NCBI RefSeq assembly: GCF_001245615.1
Contig: NZ_CWKH01000001.1
Location: 1,984,001-2,048,000 of the forward strand
DNA: 64,000 bases
Reading direction: 5' to 3'
Source: Mycolicibacterium neworleansense
Lineage (GTDB): Bacteria > Actinomycetota > Actinomycetes > Mycobacteriales > Mycobacteriaceae
Shown: positions 1 through 8,879 of the stretch, in pieces
Position numbering within the stretch: the first letter of the stretch is position 1
Layout: every line of letters starts with the position of its first letter
Notes under the pieces: model-generated
What the model was told of the DNA's origin: nothing
Database searches by the model: none
Seen by the model: the letters and a program-made list of their open reading frames with translations, nothing else
Program-made: the position numbers and the translations under genes

Positions 1-569
1 CGGGCCGTCGGCATGAGTGCGGCGCCGGCCGCCCTGGCATCCAGCCCGTAGTGATAGATGTAGCCGGGCACCAGTACGTCGGTACCCCCACGCTCGTTGA
101 CCGAGGCGCGTCGCGGTGCGTCGGCCCGCAACGCAAAGGTCTGGTGCTCGCCCAGTTTCGGGTGCAGCCCGGTCGCGCTCCAGCGCACCTGCCAACGGCC
201 CTCGTCACGGATCATGTTGAGCTGCCCGTCGTAGGTCCAGGTGCGGTCCTTGGGCAGGTACCAGGTATAGCGGTAGGCCACGCTGCCGGTGTCCTGGGCG
301 TACTTGGAACCCAGGATCTGCGCGTCGAGCCGGGTCGCCTGCAAGCCGTTCCACGCTTCGCTCAGCGCGGTCTTGGCGTCCTCGGGCCGGTCGGCCAGCG
401 CCGCGGCGGCCGCGGTGTCACCAGTGGCCAGTGCCGCAAAGAACTGCTCGGCGGCGGGCTCGGGCCCGTCGGGCCGCGGGGTGCAGGCGCTCAGCGCCAT
501 TGCCCCCAAGACCACGACGACTGCGAACAGGCCTGTGGTCCTTGTGACTGATGATGTTTGAGTTGCCAT
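1..569 (-). CDS. Penicillin-binding lipoprotein, N-terminal part (runs off the window edge)
   Basis: The gene starts with ATG at 569 and stays open to the window edge, giving 189 codons without a stop. The N-terminus is a lipoprotein signal: a short basic/polar head, a hydrophobic stretch and an LSAC lipobox with the lipidated Cys near residue 29. The next part has the character of the NTF2-like MecA_N domain found ahead of the transpeptidase domain in class B penicillin-binding proteins (residues from about 38, beginning AAEQFFAALATGD). The transpeptidase domain itself lies outside the window. Its position before the GNAT gene, ispG, rip1 and dxr matches Rv2864c of M. tuberculosis, a penicillin-binding lipoprotein acting in peptidoglycan cross-linking at the outer face of the membrane. 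The identification is inferred from the N-terminal domain and synteny. Confidence 0.82.
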   Translation of the reverse strand, partial: MATQTSSVTRTTGLFAVVVVLGAMALSACTPRPDGPEPAAEQFFAALATGDTAAAAALADRPEDAKTALSEAWNGLQATRLDAQILGSKYAQDTGSVAYRYTWYLPKDRTWTYDGQLNMIRDEGRWQVRWSATGLHPKLGEHQTFALRADAPRRASVNERGGTDVLVPGYIYHYGLDARAAGAALMPTA

Positions 570-739
570 TGAGGCTGATGTTAGAAACGTGGAGGTCGGT
601 TTCGTCGGAGGCGCACCGATACCGAACCGAGACAGTGACGAGATCTCGAGCGGTCATCATCCACCGGCACCGAAAGCAGCGGCAGTCCCGGGTCCCAGCC
701 ACGCCGCAAACCCGGTCGTAGCAGGGTGATTCAGGGAAC

Positions 740-1594
740 TCAGTCGAGCAACACCGTGGCGAACGTACCAACCTGTTCGAATCCGATGCGGGCGTAGGTC
801 GCCCGCGCCACGGTGTTGTAGCTGTTGACGTACAGGCTCGCGATGCGGCCCGAGCCCACCACGGCCGCCGCCAGCGCGGCGGTGCCAGTAGTGCCCAGCC
901 CGTGGCCACGCCACTCGGGATGCACCCATACGCCCTGGATCTGGCCGACTGACGGCGACTGCGACCCGACCTCGGCCTTGAACACCACCTCGCCGCGTTC
1001 GAAGCGGGCCCAGGCCCGCCCGGCGGCGATCAGGCTGGCGATGCGGCGACGGTAGCCGCGGCCGCCGTCGCCGAGTCGTGGGTCGACACCGACCTCGCCG
1101 ATGAACATGTCGACTGCGGCGACCAGGTAGGCGTCGAGTTCCTCCATACGCACCGGGCGGACCGCCGGGTCGATCACGCACTGCGGCATCGAGTTCAGTG
1201 CCATCAGCGGCTGCTGCTCGCGGACATCGCGGGCGGTGCCCCACGCCGATTCCAGCCGCCCCCACATCGGCAGCACCAGTTCGGCCCGGCCGACCAAGGA
1301 GGAGCACCGACGCGCGGTGCTCATCGCCTTGTCCGAGAACGCCTTGAGATCCTCGGCGTCCCCACGCAACGGGATCAGGTTGGGCCCGGCGTAACACAGA
1401 GACTCGGCGACGCCGCGCCTGGTCCACAGCTCGCCGCCGATCGCTCCGTGTTCGACGCCGAACTCGGCGACACGGGCGGCCACCATGCACGACCCCACCG
1501 GGTCCTCGTCGAACACCTGCAGGCACGGAGTGGCGTCACGCACCACGGAAACTCGCCGCTCGTCAACGAGGCGGAACAGTGGCGGAGCCGACAT
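740..1594 (-). CDS. GNAT family N-acetyltransferase with N-terminal DUF4081-like domain
   Basis: This is a 284-residue protein, the counterpart of Rv2867c by position and composition. The C-terminal half carries the acetyl-CoA-binding signature of GNAT enzymes (GVWVHPEWRGHGLGTTGTAA) followed by the usual terminal strand-helix with LYVNSYNTVARATYARIGF. The N-terminal half looks like the DUF4081 domain that precedes GNAT in this actinobacterial family. I chose ATG at 1594 (MSAPPLF) over an in-frame ATG 45 nt upstream, because the upstream residues look like non-coding sequence and an AGAGAG purine run sits before 1594. It lies 55 nt downstream of ispG in the same orientation and may be the last gene of the isoprenoid operon. 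The acetylated substrate is not known. Confidence 0.85.
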   Translation of the reverse strand: MSAPPLFRLVDERRVSVVRDATPCLQVFDEDPVGSCMVAARVAEFGVEHGAIGGELWTRRGVAESLCYAGPNLIPLRGDAEDLKAFSDKAMSTARRCSSLVGRAELVLPMWGRLESAWGTARDVREQQPLMALNSMPQCVIDPAVRPVRMEELDAYLVAAVDMFIGEVGVDPRLGDGGRGYRRRIASLIAAGRAWARFERGEVVFKAEVGSQSPSVGQIQGVWVHPEWRGHGLGTTGTAALAAAVVGSGRIASLYVNSYNTVARATYARIGFEQVGTFATVLLD

Positions 1595-1649
1595 GGACGG
1601 TTCTCTCTGTTGAAGCCGAGGTGGGGTGACCCCGCTCACAGGGTCGCTA

Positions 1650-2807
1650 TCAGCTTACGGTCACCACAGGCGAACCGGTGGCATCATCTGAACCCGCCGC
1701 TTCGGCCAGGCGCATCGCCTCTTCGATCAGCGTCTCGACGATCTGCGCCTCGGGGACGGTCTTGATGACCTCACCCTTGACGAAGATCTGGCCCTTGCCG
1801 TTACCGGAGGCAACCCCGAGATCGGCCTCGCGGGCCTCGCCCGGACCGTTGACCACACAGCCCATCACCGCGACCCGCAGCGGGACATCGAGCCCGTCCA
1901 GGCCCGCGCTCACCGCGTTGGCCAGCGTGTACACGTCAACCTGGGCCCGCCCGCACGACGGGCATGACACGATCTCCAGGCCGCGGGGCCGCAGGTTCAG
2001 CGACTCCAGGATCTGGTTGCCGACCTTGACCTCCTCGGCCGGCGGTGCCGACAGGGACACCCGGATCGTGTCGCCGATGCCCTTGGACAACAACGCGCCG
2101 AACGCGACCGCGGACTTGATCGTGCCCTGGAATGCCGGGCCCGCTTCGGTGACACCGAGGTGCAGCGGGTAGTCGCACTGGGCGGCCAGCTGCGTGTAGG
2201 CCTCGACCATGATCACCGGATCGTTGTGCTTGACGCTGATCTTGATGTCGCCGAAACCGTGCTCCTCGAACAGCGAGGCCTCCCACAGCGCCGACTCGAC
2301 CAGCGCCTCGGGCGTGGCCTTGCCGTACTTCTTCATCAACCGCGGGTCCAGCGAACCGGCATTGACGCCGATGCGGATCGGAATGCCCGCGTCGCCGGCG
2401 GCCTTGGCGACCTCTTTGACCCGGCCGTCGAACTCCTTGATGTTGCCGGGGTTGACGCGCACGGCCGCACAGCCGGCTTCGATCGCGGCGAAGATGTACT
2501 TGGGCTGGAAATGGATGTCGGCGATCACCGGGATCTGGCTGTGCCGGGCGATCTCGGCCAGCGCATCGGCGTCCTCCTGGCGGGGGCAGGCCACCCGCAC
2601 GATGTCACAGCCCGACGCGGTCAGCTCGGCGATCTGCTGCAGCGTCGAGTTGACGTCGTGCGTCTTGGTGGTGCACATCGACTGCACGGCGATGGGATGC
2701 TCGCTGCCGATGCCGACACCACCGACATCGAGCTGGCGGGTCTTCCGCCGCGGCGCCAGGGTCGGCGCCGGGGGTGCGGGCATTCCCAAACCGATGGACG
2801 CTGTCAT
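1650..2807 (-). CDS. ispG: 4-hydroxy-3-methylbut-2-enyl diphosphate synthase (flavodoxin), MEP pathway
   Basis: This 385-residue protein (GcpE) converts 2-C-methyl-D-erythritol 2,4-cyclodiphosphate to HMBPP in the cytosolic MEP isoprenoid pathway. The N-terminal TIM-barrel part begins after residue 20 with [20 protein letters not shown] and contains the family segment [25 protein letters not shown] in pieces. The C-terminal iron-sulfur domain shows the cluster ligands in CPSCGR and GCVVNGPGE. The length is normal for actinobacteria. It follows rip1 by 10 nt, and two steps upstream lies dxr, another enzyme of the same pathway. This places two MEP steps around a membrane protease in one transcription unit, as in M. 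tuberculosis (Rv2868c-Rv2870c). Confidence 0.97.
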   Translation of the reverse strand: MTASIGLGMPAPPAPTLAPRRKTRQLDVGGVGIGSEHPIAVQSMCTTKTHDVNSTLQQIAELTASGCDIVRVACPRQEDADALAEIARHSQIPVIADIHFQPKYIFAAIEAGCAAVRVNPGNIKEFDGRVKEVAKAAGDAGIPIRIGVNAGSLDPRLMKKYGKATPEALVESALWEASLFEEHGFGDIKISVKHNDPVIMVEAYTQLAAQCDYPLHLGVTEAGPAFQGTIKSAVAFGALLSKGIGDTIRVSLSAPPAEEVKVGNQILESLNLRPRGLEIVSCPSCGRAQVDVYTLANAVSAGLDGLDVPLRVAVMGCVVNGPGEAREADLGVASGNGKGQIFVKGEVIKTVPEAQIVETLIEEAMRLAEAAGSDDATGSPVVTVS

Positions 2808-2817
2808 GTGGGATCTC

Positions 2818-4038
2818 CTACTGGAAGATGCTGAGTGGGTTGACCAGGTCTGCCGTGATGGTCAGCAACGTGTAGCCCAGCACGGCAAGCAGCACCACGT
2901 AGGTGGCCGGCATGAGCTTGAGGTAGTTGACCGGGCCCGCGGCGGCTTTGCCGAGGGCGGCACGGAACATGTTGCGGAGCTTCTCGTACGTCGCCACCGC
3001 GATGTGACCGCCATCGAACGGAAGCAGCGGCACGAGGTTGACCGCGCCGAGCACAAAGTTCAACTGCGCCAGGAAGAACCAGAACGCCACCCACAACCCC
3101 GCCTCGACGGTCTCGCCGCCGATGATGCTGGCGCCGACGACGCTGATCGGCGTTTCCTTGTCCCGCTCGGCGCCGCCGATGGCCTCCACCAGGGCACCGA
3201 TCTTGGTGGGGATCTTGGCCAGCGACTTGCCCAGCATGACGGCCATGTCCCCGGTGAACGAGACCGTGGCCGGCACGGCGGCGATCGGGTTGTACGGGGT
3301 GGGCGGCTCGACCTTGACCGCGGCGACGCCGATCGCGCCGACGGTGGCAGGCTCCTTGGCGTCCGCGCTGGTGAACCGTTGGGTCTGGGTCACGTCGACG
3401 ACCTTCGTGAGGGTCTGGCCATCACGCTTGAGTTCGATCGTCACCGGGCCGTTGAGCTTGCGCACCGCATCGGCCATCGCGGCGAAATCCGACACCTCGG
3501 TGTCGCCGACCTTGACGATCTCGTCGCCGGCCTGGATACCGGCCAGCGCCGCGGGCCCGGCCCCAGTGCAATCACCCATCTTGTCGAGGCTCACTTGCGC
3601 TGCGACACAACCCGTTTCACCGACGATCGCGGTGGTGGGCTGGTTGATGTTGGGCAGGCCCCAGGTGATCGCGATGGCGTACAGGAGCACCAGGCCGATG
3701 ATGAAGTTCATCGCCGGTCCGGCGAACAGCACCGCGACGCGCTTCCACACCTTCTGCTTGTACATCGCATAGGGCCGGTCTTCCGGGGCGATCTCGTCGA
3801 CCGACGTCATGCCGGCGATGTCGCAGAAGCCACCCAGCGGGATGGCCTTGATGCCGTACTCGGTCTCCCCCAGCTTGTTGGGGCGCCGCGTGGACCACAG
3901 CGTCGGGCCGAAACCCACGAAGTACCGGCGCACCTTCATGCCGGTGGCGCGCGCCACCCACATGTGCCCGCATTCGTGCAGGGCCACCGATACCAGGATG
4001 GCCAGCGCGAACAGCGCGATGCCGATGACGAACATCAT
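2818..4038 (-). CDS. rip1: Site-2 intramembrane metalloprotease Rip1 (RseP family)
   Basis: This is a 406-residue multi-pass zinc protease that cleaves anti-sigma factors and other membrane substrates within the bilayer. The catalytic motif HECGH lies at residues 21-25 in the first membrane helix. A PDZ domain follows in the middle ([19 protein letters not shown]). The third zinc ligand is in the [12 protein letters not shown] segment near the C-terminal membrane helices. It begins inside the last codons of dxr with an ATGA overlap (A of ATG at 4038, stop of dxr at 4037-4035), so translation is probably coupled. By position and motifs it is the orthologue of Rv2869c, known to control several sigma-factor pathways and envelope lipids in M. 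tuberculosis. Confidence 0.95.
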   Translation of the reverse strand: MMFVIGIALFALAILVSVALHECGHMWVARATGMKVRRYFVGFGPTLWSTRRPNKLGETEYGIKAIPLGGFCDIAGMTSVDEIAPEDRPYAMYKQKVWKRVAVLFAGPAMNFIIGLVLLYAIAITWGLPNINQPTTAIVGETGCVAAQVSLDKMGDCTGAGPAALAGIQAGDEIVKVGDTEVSDFAAMADAVRKLNGPVTIELKRDGQTLTKVVDVTQTQRFTSADAKEPATVGAIGVAAVKVEPPTPYNPIAAVPATVSFTGDMAVMLGKSLAKIPTKIGALVEAIGGAERDKETPISVVGASIIGGETVEAGLWVAFWFFLAQLNFVLGAVNLVPLLPFDGGHIAVATYEKLRNMFRAALGKAAAGPVNYLKLMPATYVVLLAVLGYTLLTITADLVNPLSIFQ

Positions 4039-5231
4039 TTGATGACGAGCCCTTTTCTCATGGATTTCTGCTCAAAGCTCTTCTCGATGGTTTTGCCGAT
4101 GGCCGCTCGTGCCTGTTCTCTGGCCCACCGTTGCGCATCGAGTACGTCTTCCACGGTAGCGGGTTCCGCGGCCCACTGGTCGGCAGCGTGCAGCACGTCA
4201 CCGACCGTTTGCACAATCGCCGGAAACGGGATGCGACCGGCGAGGAACGCCTCGGCGGCCTCCTCGTTCGCGGCGTTGTACACCGCGGTCAGGCAACCGC
4301 CGCGGGTTCCGGCCTGCCCGGCGAGTTTCACGGCGGGGAACACCTCGTTGTCCAGCGGCAGGAATTCCCAGGTGGAGGCGGTGGTGAAGTCGCAGGCCAG
4401 GGCCGCACCGGCAACCCGCTCCGGCCAGCCCAGCGCGAGCGCGATCGGCAACTTCATATCCGGCGGGCTGGCCTGTGCCAAGGTCGAACCGTCGGTGAAG
4501 GTGGCCATCGAGTGCACGATCGACTGCGGATGCACCACGACCTCGATGCGGTCGTAGTCGATCCCGAACAGCAGATGGGTCTCGATCAACTCCAGGCCCT
4601 TGTTGACCAGCGTCGCCGAGTTCAGCGTGTTCATCGGGCCCATCGACCAGGTCGGATGCTTGCCCGCCTGCTCCGGGGTGACCGATTCCAGGTCGGCGGC
4701 CGACCACCCCAGGAACGGGCCGCCGGAGGCGGTGAGCACGATCTTGGCGACCTCGTCGGCGGTGCCACCCCGCAGGCACTGGGCCATCGCGGAATGCTCG
4801 GAATCCACGGGGACGATCTGCCCCGGTGCAGCGGCCTTGAGCACCAGTGGGCCGCCGGCGACCAGCGACTCCTTGTTGGCCAAAGCCAGGCGGGCCCCGG
4901 TGCCCAGGGCGGCCAGCGTGGGGGCCAGCCCCAGTGCGCCGACCAGTGCGTTGAGCACCACATCGGCCTCGGTGTTCTCGACCAGCCGGGTGACCGCGTC
5001 GGGTCCGGCGTATGTCACGTCGCCGACCTGGTCCGCGGCGGCCTGATCGGCGAGCGCGACGTTGCGGACGCCGGTCGCGGCGCGCTGGGCCGCGAAGAGG
5101 TCGGGGTTACCGCCGCCGGCAGCCAGGCCGACGACCTCGAACCGGTCCGGGTTGGCCGCGATGACCTCGAGCGCCTGGGTGCCGATCGATCCGGTACTTC
5201 CGAGTATCAGCACGCGCTTTCTGTCGCTCAC
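4035..5231 (-). CDS. dxr: 1-deoxy-D-xylulose 5-phosphate reductoisomerase, MEP pathway
   Basis: This enzyme catalyses NADPH-dependent conversion of DXP to 2-C-methyl-D-erythritol 4-phosphate, the committed MEP step and the fosmidomycin target. The NADPH-binding motif [13 protein letters not shown] follows the start directly, and the substrate and metal region includes EGFDSEHSA-type residues ([12 protein letters not shown]) and [14 protein letters not shown]. The open frame extends further upstream, but the family N-terminus and a GTG codon at 5231 (MSDRKRV after initiator recoding) fix the start. The product is 398 residues, slightly shorter at the N-terminus than M. tuberculosis Dxr. The stop overlaps the rip1 start by ATGA. 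Confidence 0.95.
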   Translation of the reverse strand: MSDRKRVLILGSTGSIGTQALEVIAANPDRFEVVGLAAGGGNPDLFAAQRAATGVRNVALADQAAADQVGDVTYAGPDAVTRLVENTEADVVLNALVGALGLAPTLAALGTGARLALANKESLVAGGPLVLKAAAPGQIVPVDSEHSAMAQCLRGGTADEVAKIVLTASGGPFLGWSAADLESVTPEQAGKHPTWSMGPMNTLNSATLVNKGLELIETHLLFGIDYDRIEVVVHPQSIVHSMATFTDGSTLAQASPPDMKLPIALALGWPERVAGAALACDFTTASTWEFLPLDNEVFPAVKLAGQAGTRGGCLTAVYNAANEEAAEAFLAGRIPFPAIVQTVGDVLHAADQWAAEPATVEDVLDAQRWAREQARAAIGKTIEKSFEQKSMRKGLVIK

Positions 5232-5272
5232 CGTTACATTGTGCCGCGCTGCGGCGCGGGCAGCGCCGACGG

Positions 5273-6127
5273 TCACCGCATCCGGGCCGACGGGTCCGCA
5301 GTGGCCTCGATCTTGGCGACCAGGCCGCCCCGGATGGTCAGCGTGACGACCGCGAACAGCCGTCGATGGTCGTATGCGAGTAGCACCGGCTGCCCGGCCA
5401 CCCCGCACACCAGGGTGGTGCCCGGCCCCAGGTAGCGCAGCAGGTTCGTCGCGACGGCGTCCGGACCGTGGTTGATCTGCCGGGGCGGAGCCGGATCGGC
5501 CAGCACCGTGCCGACGCCCCACACGGTCGGGTCGAGTACCGCCGTCAACGCCGTCACGTCACCGCTGGCACAGGCGGATATGAAGGTCTGCATCACCTGA
5601 CGGTGTTCGACCGCGGCTACGTCGAACGGGCGGTGCGCGGCGGTGGTGAACTTCGCCCTGGCTCGGCGCGCCAGCTGCCGGCAGGTACCCACCGGCCGGC
5701 CGACCGTCTCGGCGATGGCGTCGAATGGCACCGCGAACACGTCGTGCAGCACGAAGGCCACGCGCTCTCCGGGGCTGAGCCGGTTGAGCACCTCGAACAA
5801 TGCGGCGCGCACCTGGTCGTCGAGCGTGACCCGATCGGCCGGATCGGCAGCCGCCGACGCCGACGATTCCAGGACCAGGCCGGAATCGGGGTGTTCCAGC
5901 CTGGAGCGGGCCGATCGAACGTGGTCGAGGCACAGTCGTCCGGCCACCACCGTCAACCAGGCGCGCACGTCGTCGAGGCGCTCGGGGTCGTTACGGGCCA
6001 GCCGCAGGAACGCTTCCTGGGCGACATCCTCGGCGTCGCCGATGTCGCCCGTCATCTGATAGGCGAGATTGACCAGGTACGGGTGGTGCTCCCGCCAGGC
6101 CTGTTCGATCGACGCGGAATCGCTCAT
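5273..6127 (-). CDS. ECF41-type RNA polymerase sigma factor with C-terminal SnoaL-like domain (SigI-like)
   Basis: This is a 284-residue ECF sigma factor. Region 2 spans about residues 10-75 ([26 protein letters not shown] in parts) and region 4 about residues 105-160 ([28 protein letters not shown] in parts). The remaining roughly 110 residues form a SnoaL-like domain ([25 protein letters not shown] in parts). That fused domain replaces a separate anti-sigma factor in the ECF41 group. The closest relative I recognise is M. tuberculosis SigI; SigJ is similar. It is divergent from an NAD(P)-binding oxidoreductase, the typical ECF41 partner (the COE protein class). The 83-nt intergenic region carries two matching promoters. 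Start ATG at 6127 leaves almost no leader downstream of the predicted -10 element. Confidence 0.9.
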   Translation of the reverse strand: MSDSASIEQAWREHHPYLVNLAYQMTGDIGDAEDVAQEAFLRLARNDPERLDDVRAWLTVVAGRLCLDHVRSARSRLEHPDSGLVLESSASAAADPADRVTLDDQVRAALFEVLNRLSPGERVAFVLHDVFAVPFDAIAETVGRPVGTCRQLARRARAKFTTAAHRPFDVAAVEHRQVMQTFISACASGDVTALTAVLDPTVWGVGTVLADPAPPRQINHGPDAVATNLLRYLGPGTTLVCGVAGQPVLLAYDHRRLFAVVTLTIRGGLVAKIEATADPSARMR

Positions 6128-6136
6128 GCCATTTAC

Positions 6137-6163
6137 GACGATTCAGCGCGCCGGAAAGTTACC
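6137..6163 (-). promoter_or_regulatory. Predicted ECF41-type promoter of the sigma factor gene
   Basis: Read on the minus strand, GGTAACT (6163-6157) is followed by exactly 16 nt and CGTC (6140-6137). The same layout occurs on the plus strand for the divergent gene. The reported ECF41 promoter motif, as I remember it, is TGTCACA, a 16-nt class spacer and CGTC. The predicted transcription start lies at or next to the ATG at 6127, so the mRNA should be leaderless. This implies autoregulation. Confidence 0.6.
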
Positions 6164-6173
6164 GCGCTGCGGA

Positions 6174-6200
6174 TGTAACTTTCCCGCGCCATGCCCCGTC
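6174..6200 (+). promoter_or_regulatory. Predicted ECF41-type promoter of the NmrA-like gene
   Basis: TGTAACT (6174-6180), a 16-nt spacer and CGTC (6197-6200) mirror the promoter of the divergent sigma gene. The two share GTAACTTTCC at their -35 side. The ATG of the target gene lies 10 nt after CGTC, suggesting a leaderless transcript driven by the adjacent sigma factor. Confidence 0.6.
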
Positions 6201-6209
6201 CTTGGTTGC

Positions 6210-7052
6210 ATGAACCCAATTCTCGTCACGGGCGCGACCGGCAATGTCGGCCGACCGCTGATCAGCGAACTCATTCGTGCCGGCGCCCGCGTACGCGCTG
6301 TCACCCGCAGCCCCGCAGCCACCGCATTTCCGCCCGGCGTCGAGGTGGTCCGGTCCCCCGCCGAGGGTATGGCCGGTGCCTCCGCGGTCTTTCTGAACTC
6401 ACGTGCGCTGGGGCCGGAACTGGCCGCGACGGTCGAGGGGGCCCGCGCCTCGGGCGTGAAACGCCTCGTCGCACTGTCGGCGATCAACGCCGATGACAAC
6501 GACTCCCGGCAACCGTCGCGCGTGCGCGGGGACCGCAACCGGGAAGTCGAGCAGCTGGCCGTGGCCTCCGGCCTGGAGTGGGTCAGCTTGCGCCCCACGG
6601 TGTTCGCGTCGAATTTCGCGGGCATGTGGTCGGCGCAGATCCGGGCCGGCGACGTGGTCAGCGGCCCGTACGCCGCCGCATCGACCGCGGTCATCGCCGA
6701 GGCCGACATCTCCGCCGTGGCCGCGGTGGCCCTGCTCACCGATGACCTTGTGGGACAACGCATCCCGCTGACCGGTCCCCGGGCGCTGACCAACACGGAA
6801 CTGGTGGCCACGATCGGGCGGGCACTGCGGCGGCCGCTGCGCTATCGCGAGGTGCCTACCGATGTGGTGCGGCAGCGGTTCGCCGGGCTGGGCTTTCCCG
6901 CCGCGTTCGCCGACGCGTACCTGGGACTTTTGGCCGACACCGTCGCACGACCCGCGCTGGTCACCCATGAGGTGCAGAAGATCCTGGGCCGGCCGGCGAC
7001 ACCGTTCACCGACTGGGTCGACGCACATCGCGGGCTGTTCACCAATAGCTGA
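6210..7052 (+). CDS. NAD(P)-binding NmrA/atypical SDR family protein, likely ECF41 target
   Basis: This is a 280-residue Rossmann-fold protein of the NmrA-like/atypical short-chain dehydrogenase class. The nucleotide-binding glycine motif is ILVTGATGNVGRPL at residues 4-17. The substrate-binding half contains TGPRALTNTELVATIGRALR, typical of this family. I chose ATG at 6210 because it directly precedes the Rossmann strand and sits 10 nt after the predicted -10 element. The open frame upstream overlaps the promoter and does not look coding. Proteins of this type are the characteristic neighbours and targets of ECF41 sigma factors. The substrate is unknown. It is followed after 12 nt by an F420/FMN-type oxidoreductase in the same direction. 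Confidence 0.85.
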   Translation: MNPILVTGATGNVGRPLISELIRAGARVRAVTRSPAATAFPPGVEVVRSPAEGMAGASAVFLNSRALGPELAATVEGARASGVKRLVALSAINADDNDSRQPSRVRGDRNREVEQLAVASGLEWVSLRPTVFASNFAGMWSAQIRAGDVVSGPYAAASTAVIAEADISAVAAVALLTDDLVGQRIPLTGPRALTNTELVATIGRALRRPLRYREVPTDVVRQRFAGLGFPAAFADAYLGLLADTVARPALVTHEVQKILGRPATPFTDWVDAHRGLFTNS

Positions 7053-7064
7053 GGAGGACAAGAC

Positions 7065-7517
7065 ATGTCAGAGCACACGACAGAACCGCGACCCCCGCGC
7101 TGGCTCAAGCCGATGAACAAGGTGATGATGGCGGTGCAGCGGCTCGGCATCCCGACCGGGCCTGCGATGGTGCTGACCGTTCCGGGCCGGAAATCCGGAG
7201 TACCCCGTAGCACGCCGATGACGCCGTTCGACCACGATGGAGGTCTGTACACGGTGGCGGGTTACCCCGGCGCGGACTGGGCGGCCAATGCCCGTGCCGC
7301 CGGCACCGGGATACTCACCCGGGGCCGGCGGTCCAGACCGGTCCGCATCGTCGAGCTGACACCGGACCAGTCGCGTCCGGTGCTACGCGCCTTCGCCGTC
7401 AAGGTGCCTGTCGGCGTCGGCTTCGCCAAACGCAGCGGCCTCGTCGCCGAGGGCACGCCCGACGAATTCGAAGCGCTGGCCGGGCGTTTGACGGTGTTCC
7501 GGTTCGATCCCGCCTAG
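7065..7517 (+). CDS. Nitroreductase/deazaflavin-dependent oxidoreductase family protein (DDN-like)
   Basis: This is a 150-residue protein of the mycobacterial deazaflavin (F420)-dependent split-barrel family that includes Ddn. The family pattern VLTVPGRKSGVPRSTPM (residues 37-53) and the following YTVAGYPGADWAANARAAG segment with its WxxN cofactor-region motif are visible. Such proteins reduce quinones or nitro compounds with F420H2, although some bind other cofactors. It starts with ATG 7065 behind GAGGAGGAC, 12 nt after the NmrA-like gene, so both genes are probably transcribed from the ECF41 promoter. Its 3' end overlaps the convergent DUF4097 gene by 4 nt. Confidence 0.8.
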   Translation: MSEHTTEPRPPRWLKPMNKVMMAVQRLGIPTGPAMVLTVPGRKSGVPRSTPMTPFDHDGGLYTVAGYPGADWAANARAAGTGILTRGRRSRPVRIVELTPDQSRPVLRAFAVKVPVGVGFAKRSGLVAEGTPDEFEALAGRLTVFRFDPA

Positions 7518-8323
7518 GAGGTGGCCTCGGTGGCCACGGCGCGGCGGATCGAGATGTCTCCCGAGCCGGTGCGGGCGTTCACCAGAAACGTCTCGTCGCC
7601 GGCGCCCGGCCCGTCCGAAGCCTGCAGGCCGTTGTCGACGGTGCCGGAGTGGGTCTTGAGCTCGAGGCGCGCCGCGGTGCCCGCGGGAATGCCGATCTCG
7701 ACCTCACCGCTGCCGGTTTGGGCGCGCAGGGCACCACTGACCCCGACGGCGACGGAGACCGAACCTGACGCGGTCTGATGCTTGACGTGGCCGTGCAGCG
7801 TGCCGATGGCCAGGCTGCCGCTGGCCGCCTGGAAGTTGACGTCTCCGTCGATGCGATCGATCGTCGCATCGCCGGAGGCCGTGGCGATCCGCGCGTTACC
7901 CGCGACATCGCCGATCGTGATATCTCCGGAAGCACTGTCCGCCTTGATGTTTCCGGTGACGGTCGCCACCCGGACCGCGCCGCTGGCCGAGGCGCAGCGG
8001 CAGTCCGCGTAGACTCCGTCCGCCTCGATGTCGGCCGACGCCGAGGAGAGGTTGAGCCGGGAGCCCGTCGGCAGGGCGATGTCGACGCGGACGGCTCCCC
8101 CACGCCCCAACGACAGGACCTTCCTGCCCGCGGTCACCACGAGTGTCCCGTTGTGAAAATCGATGCGGGCCTGTTCGGCTGCGCGCACATCGGAGGCGCG
8201 CTCAGGATCCCTCGGCTTGATGTCGACGACGGTGTCGTGACGGTCGGCGGATGCCAGGCGCACCGCACCGGCCACTACTTCGACGACGGCCGTGATGGGC
8301 TCGGGTGTGTGGAACGTGGTCAT
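7514..8323 (-). CDS. DUF4097 family beta-helix repeat protein
   Basis: This is a 269-residue protein built of short repeated beta strands of the form xSGDxxIxxxxG (examples: SASGDITIGDVAGNARIA, TASGDATIDRIDGDVNF, TGSGDISIRRAV), the hallmark of the DUF4097 adhesin-like fold. There is no signal peptide or membrane helix, so it is probably cytosolic. Members are often encoded beside sensors or small regulators and their biochemical role is not established. It lies 21 nt downstream of a ribbon-helix-helix type gene on the same strand and should be co-transcribed with it from the palindromic promoter at 8833-8855. Confidence 0.8.
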   Translation of the reverse strand: MTTFHTPEPITAVVEVVAGAVRLASADRHDTVVDIKPRDPERASDVRAAEQARIDFHNGTLVVTAGRKVLSLGRGGAVRVDIALPTGSRLNLSSASADIEADGVYADCRCASASGAVRVATVTGNIKADSASGDITIGDVAGNARIATASGDATIDRIDGDVNFQAASGSLAIGTLHGHVKHQTASGSVSVAVGVSGALRAQTGSGEVEIGIPAGTAARLELKTHSGTVDNGLQASDGPGAGDETFLVNARTGSGDISIRRAVATEATS

Positions 8324-8344
8324 CAGATTCCCCTATCTGTCGTC

Positions 8345-8824
8345 TCAGCGGACCCAGCCGCTGAAGGTCTTGTCACCGGCAGTACGGCTTTGACGCCGCG
8401 CGCCACCGAGCGCCGCGGCGACCGAACGGACCAGCCAGGCGTTGACGGACACGCCATCGCGGCGGGCCGCACCTTCCACCCCGGCGCGCAGGCTCTCCGG
8501 GAGGCGTAGTGACACCCGCCAGGTGCCGCCGCCGTCGTCGTCGGGGACGTCCACGGCCGGTGGAGTCACGGCCACCTCGGATTCGGGCGCCTCGACCGTG
8601 AATTCGGGGTCTCGGCCGTTGAGCCGGACATGGACCGACCCCGGGGCGAGTTCCCGGGTGATCTGCTCGGCCGCCTCGGACAGGGCTTCCAGCAGGGTCA
8701 GGCGCAGCGCGGATTCCAGCGGCGCGGTCAGTCGCTCGGCCAATGCTTCGGCCTCGGCCCCTCCGGCTGCGGCGGCGACGCCGAGTTCGTGCCGTACGGC
8801 GTCGACATACGGTTGCAGATCCAT
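8345..8824 (-). CDS. Ribbon-helix-helix/HicB-like regulatory protein
   Basis: This is a 159-residue protein. The C-terminal 60 residues contain a strand-helix-helix pattern, WRVSLRLPESLRAGVEGAAR followed by RDGVSVNAWLVRSVAAALG, characteristic of ribbon-helix-helix DNA-binding proteins of the HicB/Arc type. The N-terminal 100 residues are acidic and Ala-rich and may mediate dimerisation or ligand sensing. The start at 8824 is preceded within 9 nt by a near-perfect 23-bp palindrome, the expected site for an autoregulating ribbon-helix-helix dimer pair. No toxin gene is adjacent, so a toxin-antitoxin role is not supported. Its partner is the DUF4097 gene. Confidence 0.75.
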   Translation of the reverse strand: MDLQPYVDAVRHELGVAAAAGGAEAEALAERLTAPLESALRLTLLEALSEAAEQITRELAPGSVHVRLNGRDPEFTVEAPESEVAVTPPAVDVPDDDGGGTWRVSLRLPESLRAGVEGAARRDGVSVNAWLVRSVAAALGGARRQSRTAGDKTFSGWVR

Positions 8825-8832
8825 GCTGTCAT

Positions 8833-8855
8833 AGTGACATCATAATGATATCACT
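8833..8855 (-). promoter_or_regulatory. 23-bp palindromic operator overlapping the promoter of the RHH/DUF4097 pair
   Basis: AGTGACATCAT (8833-8843), one central base and ATGATATCACT (8845-8855) form an inverted repeat with a single mismatch. On the minus strand the sequence TATGAT (8844-8839) within the palindrome fits a -10 element, giving a very short leader before ATG 8824. A protein bound here would block the promoter, so negative autoregulation is inferred. Confidence 0.65.
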
Positions 8856-8879
8856 GCAAGCGTCAGTTTGACGTGCTCG

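Noticed and set aside
2209..4557. Open frame of 782 codons on the plus strand across ispG and rip1
   Set aside because: It is antisense to two firmly identified genes, has no recognisable domain and shows Arg/His/Asp-rich composition typical of antisense frames in high-GC DNA.
8345..8824. HicB-type antitoxin of a toxin-antitoxin system
   Set aside because: No HicA-like or other small toxin gene adjoins it; the partner is a 269-residue DUF4097 protein.
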